Shown here: in pieces, positions 13,601 to 24,316 of the stretch
Layout of the letters: each line of letters starts with the position of its first letter
How positions within the stretch are numbered: the stretch's first letter is position 1
NCBI RefSeq assembly: GCF_000143415.4
Contig: NW_003314264.1
Location: 2,020,074 to 2,084,073 of the forward strand
Source of the DNA: Selaginella moellendorffii
Taxonomy: Eukaryota > Streptophyta > Lycopodiopsida > Selaginellales > Selaginellaceae
DNA: 64,000 nt
Reading direction: 5' to 3'
Position numbers and translations under genes: made by a program
The notes under the pieces: model-generated
The model's database searches: none
The model's input: only the letters and a program-made list of their open reading frames with translations
Told to the model about the DNA's origin: nothing

Positions 13601-16489
13601 ATGCTTTGTTAAAGTGTTTATGTGCTGATACTTACAGATAAAACTGCAGGTATCTATTACCTTTGCTTTTGCAATACGACTCTACCGCAGAAGATGGCGA
13701 TGCGACGGAGCCTCATGCTGTTGGCAATAGTGTCCAGGCTGCCAAGAATACACATGCAGTATTAGCAGCCAAGGCTTTGTCTCGAATATGGGGTATTTTG
13801 GATGACAAACTTAGTAGTCCCCACAATCCTACGGCAGCAACTGTATTGCGATCGTTGTTGACACCGAAGCTAGCATCACTGCTCCGCGAGGAGTCCCCGA
13901 AGGAGCTTTTGCTTAAGCTTAACTCGAACTTGGAATCGCCCGAGGTACAAGAGTTGTTTTATTTAGGACTTTTCAGCTCCTTATTCTTGCCAATTGCACA
14001 GATAATTTGGAATTCCACGACAAGGTCGGAGCTTCTCAAGTTTATTGAGAAGGAACGTGTTTCTCCTTGTCCAGATGGATCTTTCGACATGTCTGCTGCC
14101 CAGGAGTTCAAATATAAGACTTTGAGCAACGAACTGCACGTTGGTGACGTCTATCTCAGAGTTTACAACGAGCAGCCAGATTTCAAAATTAGCGAACCGG
14201 ATCTATTCTGTGAAAATCTGATGCGATACATCTGTGCGATCGTCGAACAGAGGAAAAACGCTGACAAAGAACACGCAACTATATCGCAGCCTGACGGTGA
14301 AGAAGAAAGTTCCGAGGGAAACAAAAAGGAGTCCGGCGCTATACTTGTTGAAAACTTGACAATGGCACTTACGTCCTTGCAGGTAATGACGCTCAATTGT
14401 TTTTGTGTTTTGTTATCATCTTTTTTTTTTCTTTTCAGAATTTACTGACTGCAAACCCTGGACTGTGCTCTGTATTTTCCACCAAGGAGCAAGTGGCGCC
14501 GTTATTGGAGTGCCTTTTGGACACAGAGCCTGGAAGTGGTCAAATACCGGAGCTATGTTTGAGTATCCTCTCACAATTGACGTCCTTCGCTCCCTGCGTG
14601 GAAGCCATAGCAAGCGACAGATCTGGATTACTACTACTTTTGCAACTGCTGCTGACTTCACCGGCCTGCAGAGATGGAACGCTACGTGTTTTGTATGCTC
14701 TTGCAAGTACTTCTGAGCTTGCTTGGGCAGCTGCAAAGCATGGAGGCGTAGTCTACATTCTCCAGCTTCTTTTACCCCTTCAAGGTTTGTCCGGGACCTT
14801 TTAAGAATTTGGGCTAACTTCACATTGCAGAAGAAATACCCAGTCAACAGCGGGCTGCAGCAGCTTCTTTGTTGGGTAAACTTCTCAGCCAGCCTATGCA
14901 TGGTCCAAGAGTAGCTATTACTCTCGGTCGGTTTTTGCCGGATGGCTTAGTCTCTGTCGTCAGGGACGGACCTGGTGAAGCTGTTGTGATAGCACTTGAG
15001 CAAACTACTGAGACTCCTGAGCTTGTATGGACTCCTGCTATGGCAACTTCTTTGAGTGCGCAACTCGCCACTATGGCTGCTGATCTCTATCGGGAGCAAA
15101 CGAAAGGAAGAGTTTTGGAGTGGGACTTACCGGAACAACCAGCTGGTCAGCAAGATATGCGTGATGAGCCTCAGGTAGATTTTTTTTAATTCCTCGATCT
15201 TTGATCTATCGTAACGCTTTTATTTCTTGCTGTGCAGGTTGGCGGCGTGTACGTAAGATTGTTCCTGAAAGATCCGAAGTTTCCTCTTCGGAATCCCAAG
15301 AGGTTTTTGGAAGGACTTCTGGATCAGTATGTAGCCGCCGCTGCCGCGACTCATGCAAGAGGACCTCAACCTGCAGATGCCGAACTTCCTTTGCTGCTCT
15401 CAGCAGCACTAGTGTCGCTTCTACGGGTTCAGCCCGCTCTTGCTGATCATGCCGGTCACCTGGGATATGTTCCAAAACTCGTGGCTGCTATGGCCAAGGA
15501 AGGACGAAGGGAGATTATGTCGTCAGCAGAGATAATGGTCTCGACTGGTGGTATCAAGGACGAGTCTTGGGATTTGGACGATGGTGACAAGGGCCAAACA
15601 CTACAGGAACGCGTCAGATTGAGCTGCTTGCGAGTTCTTCATCAACTTGCTTCCAGCACAGTGTGTGCCGAAGCCATGGCAACGTCTGGACTCGGCTCTC
15701 CACAGGTACCAATTCTAGCAAACATTATACTCTTGTCATAACTGGAACCTTGTAATACGTTTCAGGTTGTTCCTCTTTTGGTGAAGGCCATTGGATGGCA
15801 AGGCGGTAGTGTTCTCGCTTTGGAAACATTAAAGCGAGTGACGGCCGCGGGTAATCGTGCGCGTGATGCTCTAGTGGCCCAAGGATTGAAGTAAGCTTTT
15901 TTTTTTTTCTTTTTTTTTCTTTTTTCTTCTTTTTCGTCTTGTGTTTATGTTAATGTCTCCATTCTACAGGGTTGGACTCGTGGAGATCTTGCTAGGATTG
16001 CTTGATTGGCGAGCCGGTGGCAGAAACGGTTTGTGCCAGCAAATGAAGTGGAACGAGTCCGAGGCATCAGTTGGGCGAGTCTTAGCCGTCGAGGTTCGTC
16101 CTTCTCTCTATTATGAGTTAACGCCAAGCGCTCTGCGCTCTAACAACCCTGCTCTATAACAGATTCTACGTGCCTTTGGCGAGGAAGGCGCTCACTCTGC
16201 CAGAGTTCAGGAGATTTTAAATTTGTCCGAGGTATGAGAGACACTTTCTTCGTTGGTCTTCGTTGTCCTCACCTTTTCCAACTCCACGTTCCAGGTGTGG
16301 AATGCATACAAAGACCAGAAGCACGACTTGTTCCTGCCATCAAACTCTCAGATGGCCGCGGCTGGAATAGCTGGCCTGATCGAAGGCTCCACCGCCGGTG
16401 TCACTTACTCGTTGCCAGCTCCATCCGGCGCGAAATCTCCTCGAGTCAAGGTAACACCGGGGCCTTCTCACATTCCTCCTTTGGATTGA
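7622..16489 (+). CDS. GRV2: GRV2/KAM2 (RME-8/DNAJC13 homologue), endosomal DnaJ protein
   Basis: Very large peripheral endosomal protein needed for vacuolar sorting, endosome maturation and gravitropism in plants. Start ATG 7622 (MESTTAAAV), followed by the PH-like N-terminal region: [20 protein letters not shown], then [16 protein letters not shown]. Further conserved blocks are [15 protein letters not shown] and [19 protein letters not shown]. One exon of about 2.1 kb (9237-11,320) holds much of the armadillo-like body. A GYF_2-type segment, [20 protein letters not shown], is at about 11,530-11,590. The J domain is at about 12,790-12,920 and has the HPD triad in [15 protein letters not shown]-terminal blocks include [17 protein letters not shown], and the stop is at 16,487-16,489. 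Many 50-90-nt introns occur, often with T-runs before the acceptor. No frame break was found. Confidence 0.94.
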
Positions 16490-16850
16490 GACTACGGGAT
16501 ATGTTTGTATCATAGCAACAGCTTTAGAGGCCTCCGCTCAAAACATTTGGTACGGTACATATTTGGAATTTTCGGGTCAGGTCAGCTTGTAAATTCTTTG
16601 TATAATTCGCACTCGCTGTTAATAAGAGGGAGAGAGATAGCTTCGTGTTTTTTACGCCTACCACCGCGTCACAGAGCAGTCCAGGTGATGGAAACGATGA
16701 TCATGCGACAAAAGAAGTATTTTTCAAACCGCCACCACCGCTTCTCATGATTTCTATCAGCACTCTGAAGCAACCGGTACGTTTTCTGATAAGTATTTAG
16801 TCACCGCTTTGTGTTGGAGTGTGCTTGCTTTACTCAAAAGAGTGAAGAAA
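16490..16850 (+). other. Intergenic: GRV2 3' flank and promoter of the next gene
   Basis: No coding sequence recognised. The TAATAAGAG at about 16,619 could belong to the GRV2 polyadenylation region. No convincing TATA box before 16,851. Confidence 0.3.
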
Positions 16851-17597
16851 ATGAGAGTGTTTTGGTTGCTTGTCTTGCTGGTTCTCACAAGCTGGGATTC
16901 TACGCAGAGCAGCGGCAGTGATGATCTTCGTGAGCTCTCGAGTGGCGGGGATCAGCGTGTTCACTTGCCGCCATTTCCTCATCGCAAGCACCACCCGCCG
17001 CCTCCATTCTTCTACCGGTCGCCACCTCCGCCATCGCCTCCACCGCCGTCGCCACCTCCGCCACCATCGCCACCTCCACCGCCGCCGCCGCACCACCACC
17101 ACTTGGCTCCCTTTCCTCATCGCAAACACCACCCGCCGCCTCCATTCTTCTACCTGTCGCCACCTCCGCCATCGCCACCACCACCTCACAGGCATCCTAC
17201 AAGGCATCCATGCCTTGGAAAGCGCGAGTTTTCTCCACTTAAGCTGGTCATCCAAGGCAGGGTCGTGTACAAGATCGACAAAGGACTCGAAGGTAAGCAA
17301 GCTTATCAGATGCGATTAACAGATGGCTAAGACTACCTTCTTTCTTATCAAGGTGCGAGAGTTAAGGTGGAATGCTTCACAGGCACAGACGCTAAGGACG
17401 CCTATGGATACACCAATTCCTTTGGAAACTATGAGGTGATGGTGAGCGGCCTGGAGATTGGCACGGCTGATATCAATTACTGCGCGACCTCTCTTGCCGG
17501 AGGTGGAAAAACACGCGAGAGAAGTAGCGATCTTACTCTAAAATTTGTGACAAAGAAGGAAGTAGTGCTCCAAGCCAAAGATATAGTGGCCACTTGA
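16851..17597 (+). CDS. Proline-rich cell-wall protein with Ole e 1-like domain
   Basis: Secreted protein. ATG 16851 opens a signal peptide (MRVFWLLVLLVLTSWDS). A His/Pro-rich stretch with two near copies of PFPHRKHHPPPPFFY follows, each trailed by extensin-like SPPPP runs (about 16,970-17,200). The C-terminal half is Ole e 1-like (pollen_Ole_e_1): KLVIQGRVVYKIDKGLEGARVKVEC spans the single short intron (17,292-17,350), then YGYTNSFGNYEVMVSG. Proline-rich Ole e 1 proteins act in cell walls, often in roots or pollen; the exact role here is unknown. The upstream frame opens at a GTG, so ATG 16851 with its signal peptide is preferred. Confidence 0.85.
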
Positions 17598-18030
17598 TAG
17601 ATAATGTTAAAAGCTCTACAGTTTAAATTATGGCCGTTGGATTGTCCCTATATTCTTGGTCGATTCTTGGTCGATTCCATGGTTCTCTGGCAGGCTCTCT
17701 CCTGGTAAGTTTCTTCTAGCGGCTTAGTTCTTTCTTTCCAATTTGTGGCTGGGTTTAGTTCTTTCGTTGCAATTGGCTGGGCTAAAATGGTTTTGGTGGA
17801 GTGTAGCGAATTATCTCTAAGTTTCGAAGATTTTGGAGAGGGATTTTTTCTTGCTGCGTGATCACGCCGGTTTGGGTTGTCAAGGCGTGATCCTTGTGAT
17901 CGAGCTAGCTTCGCGAGATGGATGGAAGAACCCTGGACATGGTTTGTTCTTATCTATGAGATTTTTTGTTTAAAAAGATCTTTAGCTTACTTTGCAAACC
18001 AGGTGGATTGAGAGATCTTCCATAGCGGAC
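17598..18030 (+). other. Intergenic / 5' leader of the coiled-coil gene
   Basis: No independent gene. An ATG at 17,918 starts a short reading frame (MDGRTLDM) followed by a possible intron, but I found no splice that keeps it in frame with the downstream protein, so it is not used as the start. A short direct repeat (TTCTTGGTCGATT) occurs at about 17,652-17,675. Confidence 0.3.
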
Positions 18031-19098
18031 ATGTCCATCAACGAGCTCTATCTTCTCTCCCAGGTGATGAGCACGTATCCCCGCCAGTGGAATGCGGCTC
18101 TCAAGCGCTCGCTTCTCATGGTAAGTCACGAGGAATTAGAATAAAAAAGAGGTTTTGGTCTTACTGGAAAAAATCGCGTCCAGGATATCGCGGTTCTTGC
18201 GAACGAGAACAGAGATAACGACGTTCATGCCCGGATAAATCGTCTCAACGAGTTTCTCCTAGCTCCGCTGGCCAGGATAGTGCTCACCGAGAGAGAAGCG
18301 ATGAAGTCGTCCAGAGAGGCGGCGGCTGCGCGAGAGCAGCAGCTCAATGCGGCGGTGGCGGCGCTGCAAGACGAGAAGGAGGCGGTGTCAAAGCAGCTCG
18401 AGGAGGAGAAGGAGCAAACCTTGCAGCAGAACATGTTCATCGAGACTCTCCTCAAGTAAAAAACTTCTTTTGTTTCATCGCTTTTGTAGAGTTCGTTCGA
18501 ATGACCTCTCGTTCTTTCCTGTGCCATGTACAGTGATATGGACAAGATGGCCAAACTTAGCGATCACCGGAAGAAGAAGATCCTCCAGCTGCAGCACACG
18601 CTGTTCGTCAAGGACTTGCAAATCCACAGGCTTACGTCCGGCGAGCGGGAGCAGCCAGACTCTCAGGTCCAGAGCTTCGAAGACAGCATCAAAGACTGCC
18701 TCCAGTGGGTTTCTGCAGCTGAAACAAAGACGACAATGGTGTCTCACTCACTGGATGACGACCAGAGCTCGTCAAGAGCTCCGGTTTGCAGCACGTCATC
18801 AGTCTCCAGCAATCTTGGAAGTGGCATGACCACGTCAGGCCCGGATCCACAGAAGCAGAAACTTGAACAACAAAGCATTCCAGTGTCACTCCAAGATGAC
18901 GTGGGGTTGCTCCAACTGGTTCTTGCCGGACTTTGGCACGAAGGCGTGACGAGCGTGAAGATAATACAAGACTCTGGTTTGTGCTCTGTACCGTCAGCAG
19001 TGGTACATTTTTGGCTGGGACTTGCCACGCGCATTGCGAGCCGCATGGCAGAGACGGTACAAGACTCGGCCTTGGGATTGTTTTCCCAGCTCCTGTAA
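18031..19098 (+). CDS. Coiled-coil protein of unknown function
   Basis: I do not recognise the family. The model uses ATG 18031 (MSINELYLLSQVMSTYPRQW) and two short introns that keep phase: CTCATG|gtaagt...gtccag|GATATC and CTCAA|gtaaaa...gtacag|TGATATG. A heptad-like Ala/Glu/Gln-rich segment (about 18,290-18,450) is probably a coiled coil. A Lys-rich helix (DMDKMAKLSDHRKKKILQLQ) follows, then a Ser-rich linker, then a C-terminal helical block (LLQLVLAGLWHEGVTSVKII). Stop TAA 19,096-19,098. A scaffold or cytoskeletal adaptor role is possible but is a guess. The start could lie upstream if a further 5' exon exists. Confidence 0.6.
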
Positions 19099-19690
19099 AC
19101 GTCGGGCCACAGTACTGGCCAGCCTAGGACACGTAAAACCTTGTCTAGAGCTGCAATAAGCAGGACAAAAAGGAAAGCTGGAAGTTGCTAGTGAGGCAAG
19201 ACGTCAATGAGCAAGAAGAAACAACAAGGAAGAGATCATAAAGTATAAGGCAAGCAAAGGAAAACAAAGATTCGACGACGATGTTGACTATTAGCAACGA
19301 TGCCGCTGCTCGTCAAGAGGGTCATGCAGACACTTGTTCGCGGGAATAAATGGCACAGGTTCAGGACCGATATGACGACGGCTGCTTTCACGACTCACGA
19401 GAGAAGTGGACGAAATCTCTCCCTCTCTTTCCCAGACTAGTAAGAATAAGTACCTTGAACAGTGTGGACCAGAGAACATGATCGACGACAGCCGAAGGGA
19501 AGGTGCTCTTCATCAGCGTCCTAAGTACGTGCTGCTGCCACTGCAAAGGAGTTAACAGATCGATCAGCCAGGTAAACTGTTTTCAAAAGGAGTGAAAGAA
19601 AACAGAAGAAAGATTGCAGTACTTACAAAAGTAGTAGGGTCCCTCCCAGGTTATCAGGAATAAAGTATCGCACTCAGACATCAGCCTAGT
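19099..19690 (-). other. No confident gene; exon-like fragments on the minus strand
   Basis: On the minus strand, about 19,450-19,545 reads WQQHVLRTLMKSTFPSAVVD and is framed by an acceptor (ctttgcag) and a donor (AAG|gtactt). This could be an exon of the gene to its right, a separate short gene or UTR. I could not join it in phase to the upstream reading frame. Confidence 0.25.
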
Positions 19691-20568
19691 TCATCGTCCC
19701 CCGCGAGCTGCCGGTGCGCGCTCATAGGCTTGAGCTGGAATCCAAATGTCGAGTGCCCGAGTTCCACGTAGTATCCTATGCGAACGGTTGAAGGGACACC
19801 ATCCACGGGTCAAGCTTTTCCTTTGCAACTGGACCGCTCGTCGTTTCCCATCGGTTTCAACGATGCCGTTCGGCCACCTCTTGGGCTCAGCGATTGGAAA
19901 ACATTTGTCTGGAAGCCTATCATCTTCGTTAACGTCCGCATTTAAGGCTGTGTTGAAGTGGCTCGTTAGAAAATCAAAGCCACACTGGTTTTTTCCAGTT
20001 CCTCGTGAAGTTTTCCAGGCAGGAAAGCATTCTCTCGCCTGCGGAATGAATCGAGCTCATTAGTAGGGAAGTAAAGTAAGGACTCACTAAGTTGGTGAAG
20101 TTGCGAAGGTCCCGGAGCGAGCCGTTTTCTAGAGAAATTCCACGGGAATATTATGGAAGGACGAGCAAGCAACTGCGACAATTATCATACCTTTGAATCC
20201 GGAAAGAGAGATCGATTCCAGTGGCCCCTGCTAGCGTCACTCACCAATGCATAAGTGACGAGATTCTGGAGTTTTAGTCAACATTCGGATTCACGGGAAA
20301 CCATTTCTCTGACCAGCTCTCCCCTGTCTCGCTGTCCCGTGGAGACTTGTTCGCTTCTCCAGGACTGTCCGGAATAACATAAACAATGTTTGAGCCAAGG
20401 GTAGAAAATGAAACCCACCTGGAATGCTCCTGGTTAAAATGTCTCGCTTTCGGTCAGCGTTCGTGTTCCGATTCCTTACGTTTCCACGATTCTACAGATT
20501 CCGCCTCGAAAGTTGGTTTTTTTCTTTTCTTACATTCCCGAGAAGCGGTGGAGGCCATCATCGCATGA
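19691..20568 (-). CDS. Probable multi-exon gene of unknown function
   Basis: Not recognised. Its longest exon (about 19,691-20,041, minus) is open for about 115 codons but contains no ATG near its 5' end. Upstream, three short introns restore one frame: a 49-nt intron with a CTAAT branch site (GTGAGT...CCGCAG, ending at 20,042), one of about 61 nt (GTATGA...TCTCTAG) and one of 55 nt (GTTGAC...CTAGCAG). The spliced reading passes through SWSEKWFPVNPN, ISLSGFKENGSLRDLRNF and CGFDFLTSHFNTALN, then WPNGIVETDGKRRAVQLQ, and ends at TGA 19,691-19,693. A basic N-terminus (RECKKRKK, ATG near 20,566) may be a nuclear signal, but its junction is uncertain. Introns match the size of those in neighbouring genes. 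Confidence 0.45.
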
Positions 20569-21649
20569 GGACACGGACACTCTACAGGAAAGTTTTCAGC
20601 TTTCCGTAGTGGCTCCCAGTAATTTCTTGTTGTCTGCTGCTACTAAAAACAAAAAAGTTCTTCCGATACGAGAAAAATGAAACTATTTCAAACAAACATG
20701 ATCTTACTCGAGGTTGGAGTTGAGTACCGCCACCATGTAGTGTAATGTAACTTACATTCTGTGGTCATCATGGAAGCATATTTCCTTCGCTCTTTTACTC
20801 GAGCATGCCAAGCTTGTTTGTTCTTACAATCATTTCGAGACTCCTTTCACGTGGTTATAGTACCACTGCAGCCTCCTGGACGCCTCCCAGAGATATGAGA
20901 TATGTATCAATCCAAGCAGGTCAAATCGGTAAGAGTGTTGTTTACACATTCCTTGTCAATCAAACGCTACAGTTCAGTCTCTCATGAAGAAAAAAACGAA
21001 ACACTTCAGAGACCTGTGCGGCGGTAGCAGACTGTGGCACGTTCAGAAGATCAGAGCTGCAAAACGAAGGTGCTAAAGCAAGTGTAGGGATCGAACCTGC
21101 GATGCCACCACTGATTCTGAAAGAGAACTTAAAAAACCAAAAAGAAAAGAAGAAAATAACTATCCTATGAGAGAAAAGAAACTCCCCTCTGGCACAAGAA
21201 GCACGCCTGTAGCTTCGCCTCTGCCAGGCACCCGCTGTAAAACAATCTGTGATCTGAAAAATAAGAACGAAACAAAAGAGACACGGCGAGCATAGGACCG
21301 GTTCTACTCTTAAACTGGCAAAAAGAAGATCAAGGCTTTACCGTGATACTGTGAACCGCGTTGCATCCAGCTGCGTCCTGGCCATTACCAAGTGTAGTTT
21401 ACTCCCGAGCTGCTAAAATGGCCCACAGCTGCACTCACTAAAGAAACCAGCTGGCCGTAGAGACGAGGAGAATTGGCGAATAACAATCTCCAAAGGCCGG
21501 CCGTCTGGGGAACGTGGCTCTCACGTTCGTTCATTCTTCTCACACACTTGCCATGTTGTAACGAGCGTCGAGACTACTACCGTCTAGCTGCTGCTACAGT
21601 TTACTGGGCCCCAAGTCGCCATAGAAGACTTCGGACTAGTCCCCGCCAG
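20569..21649. other. Intergenic stretch, nothing recognised
   Basis: No gene, RNA or repeat could be supported. The right part is the upstream region of the extensin gene. A tRNA T-arm-like string (about 21,085-21,100, minus strand) has no matching acceptor or anticodon arms. Confidence 0.3.
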
Positions 21650-21658
21650 TATATATAA
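21650..21658 (+). promoter_or_regulatory. TATA box of the extensin gene
   Basis: TATATATAA at 21,650-21,658, about 325 bp before the start codon. With transcription starting near 21,680, the leader would contain one intron from 21,796 (gtaagc) to about 21,944 (cttccag). Leader introns are common in highly expressed plant wall-protein genes. Confidence 0.6.
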
Positions 21659-21974
21659 GTCCCAGAGGCAATCCACCGGAAGAGCAAGAAGGTTTCAGGG
21701 AGAAACACTTCCTTCTTCGTGGAGGAGGAGGAGAAGCCGGGACTAAAGGGGAGATTTCTTTTCAGGAATCTTCTGTTGTGTCTGAGAGAGCGCTGGTAAG
21801 CTTCTGCTTCTTCAATTCCGCAATGTGTGTGCCTTGCCTGCGATGCAGAGCTCGCCTGTACTTGCTTGCTCTCGAACTGCTCGAACAGCCTTCTGACGTT
21901 CTGTTCTTGATGTTTTTCCTTCTGTTCGTTTTTGCTTCTTCCAGCAGCAGGGAAAGAGAAGAGAGCCCGAGACC

Positions 21975-23218
21975 ATGGGGCCGCCCCGACGGACAAGAAT
22001 GCCAATGGAGGCAACAGCAGCTCTGAGTTTGGTGGTGATCGCACTTGCGTTTGCTGCACAGGTCGAGGCGTCGCCTTACGAGTACAAGTCTCCGCCCCCG
22101 CCTGTTTACGAGACTCCTGCTCCAGTCTACAAGTACAAATCTCCGCCCCCTCCACCACCGGTTTACAAGTACGCTTCTCCTCCCCCACCTGTTTATCACG
22201 CTCCTGCTCCTGTCTACAAATACAAATCCCCACCTCCGCCTGTCTACCACTACAGCTCCCCACCACCACCAGTCTACAAATACAAGTCACCACCTCCTCC
22301 AGTGTATCATGCTCCCGCCCCGGTCTACAAGTATAAGTCTCCTCCCCCGCCAGTCTATCACTACAGCTCGCCACCACCACCTGTTTACAAATACAAATCC
22401 CCGCCGCCACCTGTGTACCACGNNNNNNNNNNNNNNNNNNNNNNNNNNNNNNNNNNNNNNNNNNNNNNNNNNNNNNNNNNNNNNNNNNNNNNNNNNNNNN
22501 NNNNNNNNNNNNNNNNNNNNNNTGTGTACACGCCCCTGCTCCAGTTTACAAGTACGAATCTCCTCCGCCACCGGTGTACAAGTACAGCTCACCACCACCA
22601 CCGGTTTACAAATACAAGTCGCCTCCTCCACCTGTTTACCACGCCCCGGCTCCAGTCTACAAGTACAAATCCCCGCCGCCACCGGTGTATCACTACACCT
22701 CCCCGCCACCACCTGTTTACAAGTATAAGTCTCCACCGCCGCCTGTTTACCACGCTCCCGCCCCAGTCTACAAGTATAAGTCACCGCCGCCACCTGTTTA
22801 CCACTACAGCTCCCCACCACCCCCGGTTTACAAGTACAAATCTCCTCCTCCCCCTGTCTACCACGCTCCAGCACCGGTTTACAAGTATAAGTCTCCACCG
22901 CCACCGGTCTATCACTACAGCTCCCCGCCACCACCGGTGTACAAGTACAAGTCGCCACCACCGCCTGTGTACCACGCTCCAGCACCGGTTTACAAGTATA
23001 AGTCGCCTCCTCCACCTGTTTACCACTACAGCTCGCCACCACCGCCGGTCTACGAGTACAAATCCCCGCCACCTCCTGTGTACCACGCCCCGGCTCCAGT
23101 TTACAAGTATAAGTCACCACCGCCTCCGGTCTACAAGTACCAATCCCCGCCTCCACCGGTGTACCATTCCCCGGCGCCGGTTTACAAGTACCAGTCTCCT
23201 CCTCCTCCTGTTTATTAG
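21975..23218 (+). CDS. Extensin (hydroxyproline-rich cell-wall glycoprotein), interrupted by assembly gap
   Basis: Signal peptide (MEATAALSLVVIALAFAAQV, cleavage near VEA|SPY), then a regular array of SPPPP modules. The units alternate YKYKSPPPPVYHAPAPV with YHYSSPPPPVYKYKSPPPPV. SPPPP is the hydroxyproline-arabinosylation motif, and YKY/YHY tripeptides are the tyrosine crosslink sites of extensins, so this is a crosslinking structural wall protein. Start ATG 21,975, with in-frame ATGs at 22,002 and 22,008 as alternatives. The stop TAG is at 23,216-23,218. A 100-N gap (22,423-22,522) interrupts the array. The reading frame after the gap differs from the one before it, so the gap length is a placeholder and repeat number is unknown. 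Confidence 0.9.
22423..22522. other. 100-N assembly gap inside the extensin repeats
   Basis: Exactly 100 N. The left edge ends in CTGTGTACCACG and the right edge begins TGTGTACACGCC, the same place in the repeat unit, so the flanks may overlap rather than be separated. Confidence 0.95.
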
Positions 23219-23694
23219 CTCGTCGCAAGCTAGAGGCACACGCATAAGGTGAGCAAAATCTCGTCGCTTACCAGGATCTCTGACGAACGTTTCTTTCTCG
23301 CTTTCTTTTCATTTTCTTTGATCCGATCCAGGTAGAAGATGACAACAAGTGCTGCAGGATTTTCCTTGAAATAAGGACACGCGTGGCCGCAGTGGAAACG
23401 GAGCTGCTGCACAGAAAAAGAGAGATGTGAGAACGCGAGTGTATATAGAAAACTGGACAAAAAGAAAACAAAGAAGCATCATCACAGGAGGCCATCCACG
23501 AAGTGTTCAGGGATTCTTTCGAGGGTTGGACGTTACCTTGGTTCATCCCGGTTTTTCATAAAATAAGCTCGACGAGGGCGCAATGTTTTTTTTTTCTCCT
23601 TCTTCGTTGTTTACCTCTGATCGTTTGCTTGTTCTTCTAATGAACGCCTTTCCAGTTTGAACGATATATTCCTTCTGTAGCTTAGCTTTGTGAT
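23219..23694 (+). other. Extensin 3' flank
   Basis: Probable 3' UTR and flank; CATAAGGTGAGC at 23,243 could be the donor of a 3' UTR intron. No other gene seen. Confidence 0.3.
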
Positions 23695-23887
23695 CGTCAA
23701 AGAAAAAATGCTCCTTGCCTGGAAAGATCGGTGATCACAGCCAAGCTTTTGTGTACGTCAAAGAAAAATCCTCCTGGAAAGATCGGTGATCAGAGCCAAT
23801 TTTTGTGTACCCGTGGATAGACATCAAAGAAAAAATGCTCCTTGCCTGGAAATGAAAAAATGCTCCTCCTGGAAAGATCGGTGATGC
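23695..23887. repeat. Degenerate short tandem repeat (about 60-bp unit, 3-4 copies)
   Basis: The phrases TCAAAGAAAAAATGCTCC, CTGGAAAGATCGGTGATC and TTTTGTGTAC recur three to four times with small gaps between 23,695 and 23,887. Found by eye; unit borders are approximate. No coding potential seen. Confidence 0.6.
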
Positions 23888-24199
23888 TCGTCATTCATGC
23901 AAATCATCGAGTAGCCGTAGCGAAGCAAACTGGATCCACGATCGCGGCAAAATATTTCCAAATCCGGCGAGAAATCTTTCCATCGTCGCTTCCTCGCATC
24001 AAGAAAAAAGCCAGAGATCATAGAATCACCTTTAAAACCTCCAGACGAATGGAAAATCTCCATCGCCAAGCCAGAGCCAGCGCCAGCGGGCGCCATCCCC
24101 TTCTTTCCGCCCTAGGGCTTTACAGAATATTCCCCAAATCTTTTCAAACAGTGGGATATGCTTCGAATAGGGCTCGAGCAAATAGGGTTTTGGCCGACG

Positions 24200-24270
24200 A
24201 GCATTCCAGAAGCCTCTAGACGTTCTGTTTCTCTCCAAATAGAACGTCGAAGAAACGCGACGTATATAAG
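24200..24270 (+). promoter_or_regulatory. Heat-shock-type promoter of the sHSP gene
   Basis: TATATAAG at 24,263-24,270 lies 47 bp before the ATG. An inverted heat-shock element core, TTCCAGAA, is at 24,204-24,211. More TTC/GAA half-sites follow, in TTCTGTTTC (about 24,223-24,231) and GAACGTCGAAGAA (about 24,242-24,254). This is the arrangement bound by heat-shock factors. Confidence 0.6.
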
Positions 24271-24316
24271 CATTGTGGGTAGATTTCTTTGCGCATCCAT
24301 CCATCCATCCAAGAAC

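Noticed and set aside
17918-18030. Upstream ATG at 17,918 as the start of the coiled-coil protein
   Set aside because: The available donors and the acceptor at about 18,002 give the wrong phase or a stop; ATG 18,031 needs no extra assumptions.
20895-20935. MRYVSIQAGQIG-type peptide recalling a tubulin N-terminus
   Set aside because: Only a dozen residues match loosely and no tubulin sequence follows in any frame.
21080-21105. tRNA-like string GCAGGTTCGATCCCTAC on the minus strand
   Set aside because: T-arm stem has a mismatch, and no acceptor, D or anticodon arm can be paired around it.
22045-23252. Other-frame and antisense ORFs across the extensin and the proline-rich gene (16,830-17,319)
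   Set aside because: Shadows of proline-rich repeats; only the sense frame has a signal peptide and known wall-protein motifs.
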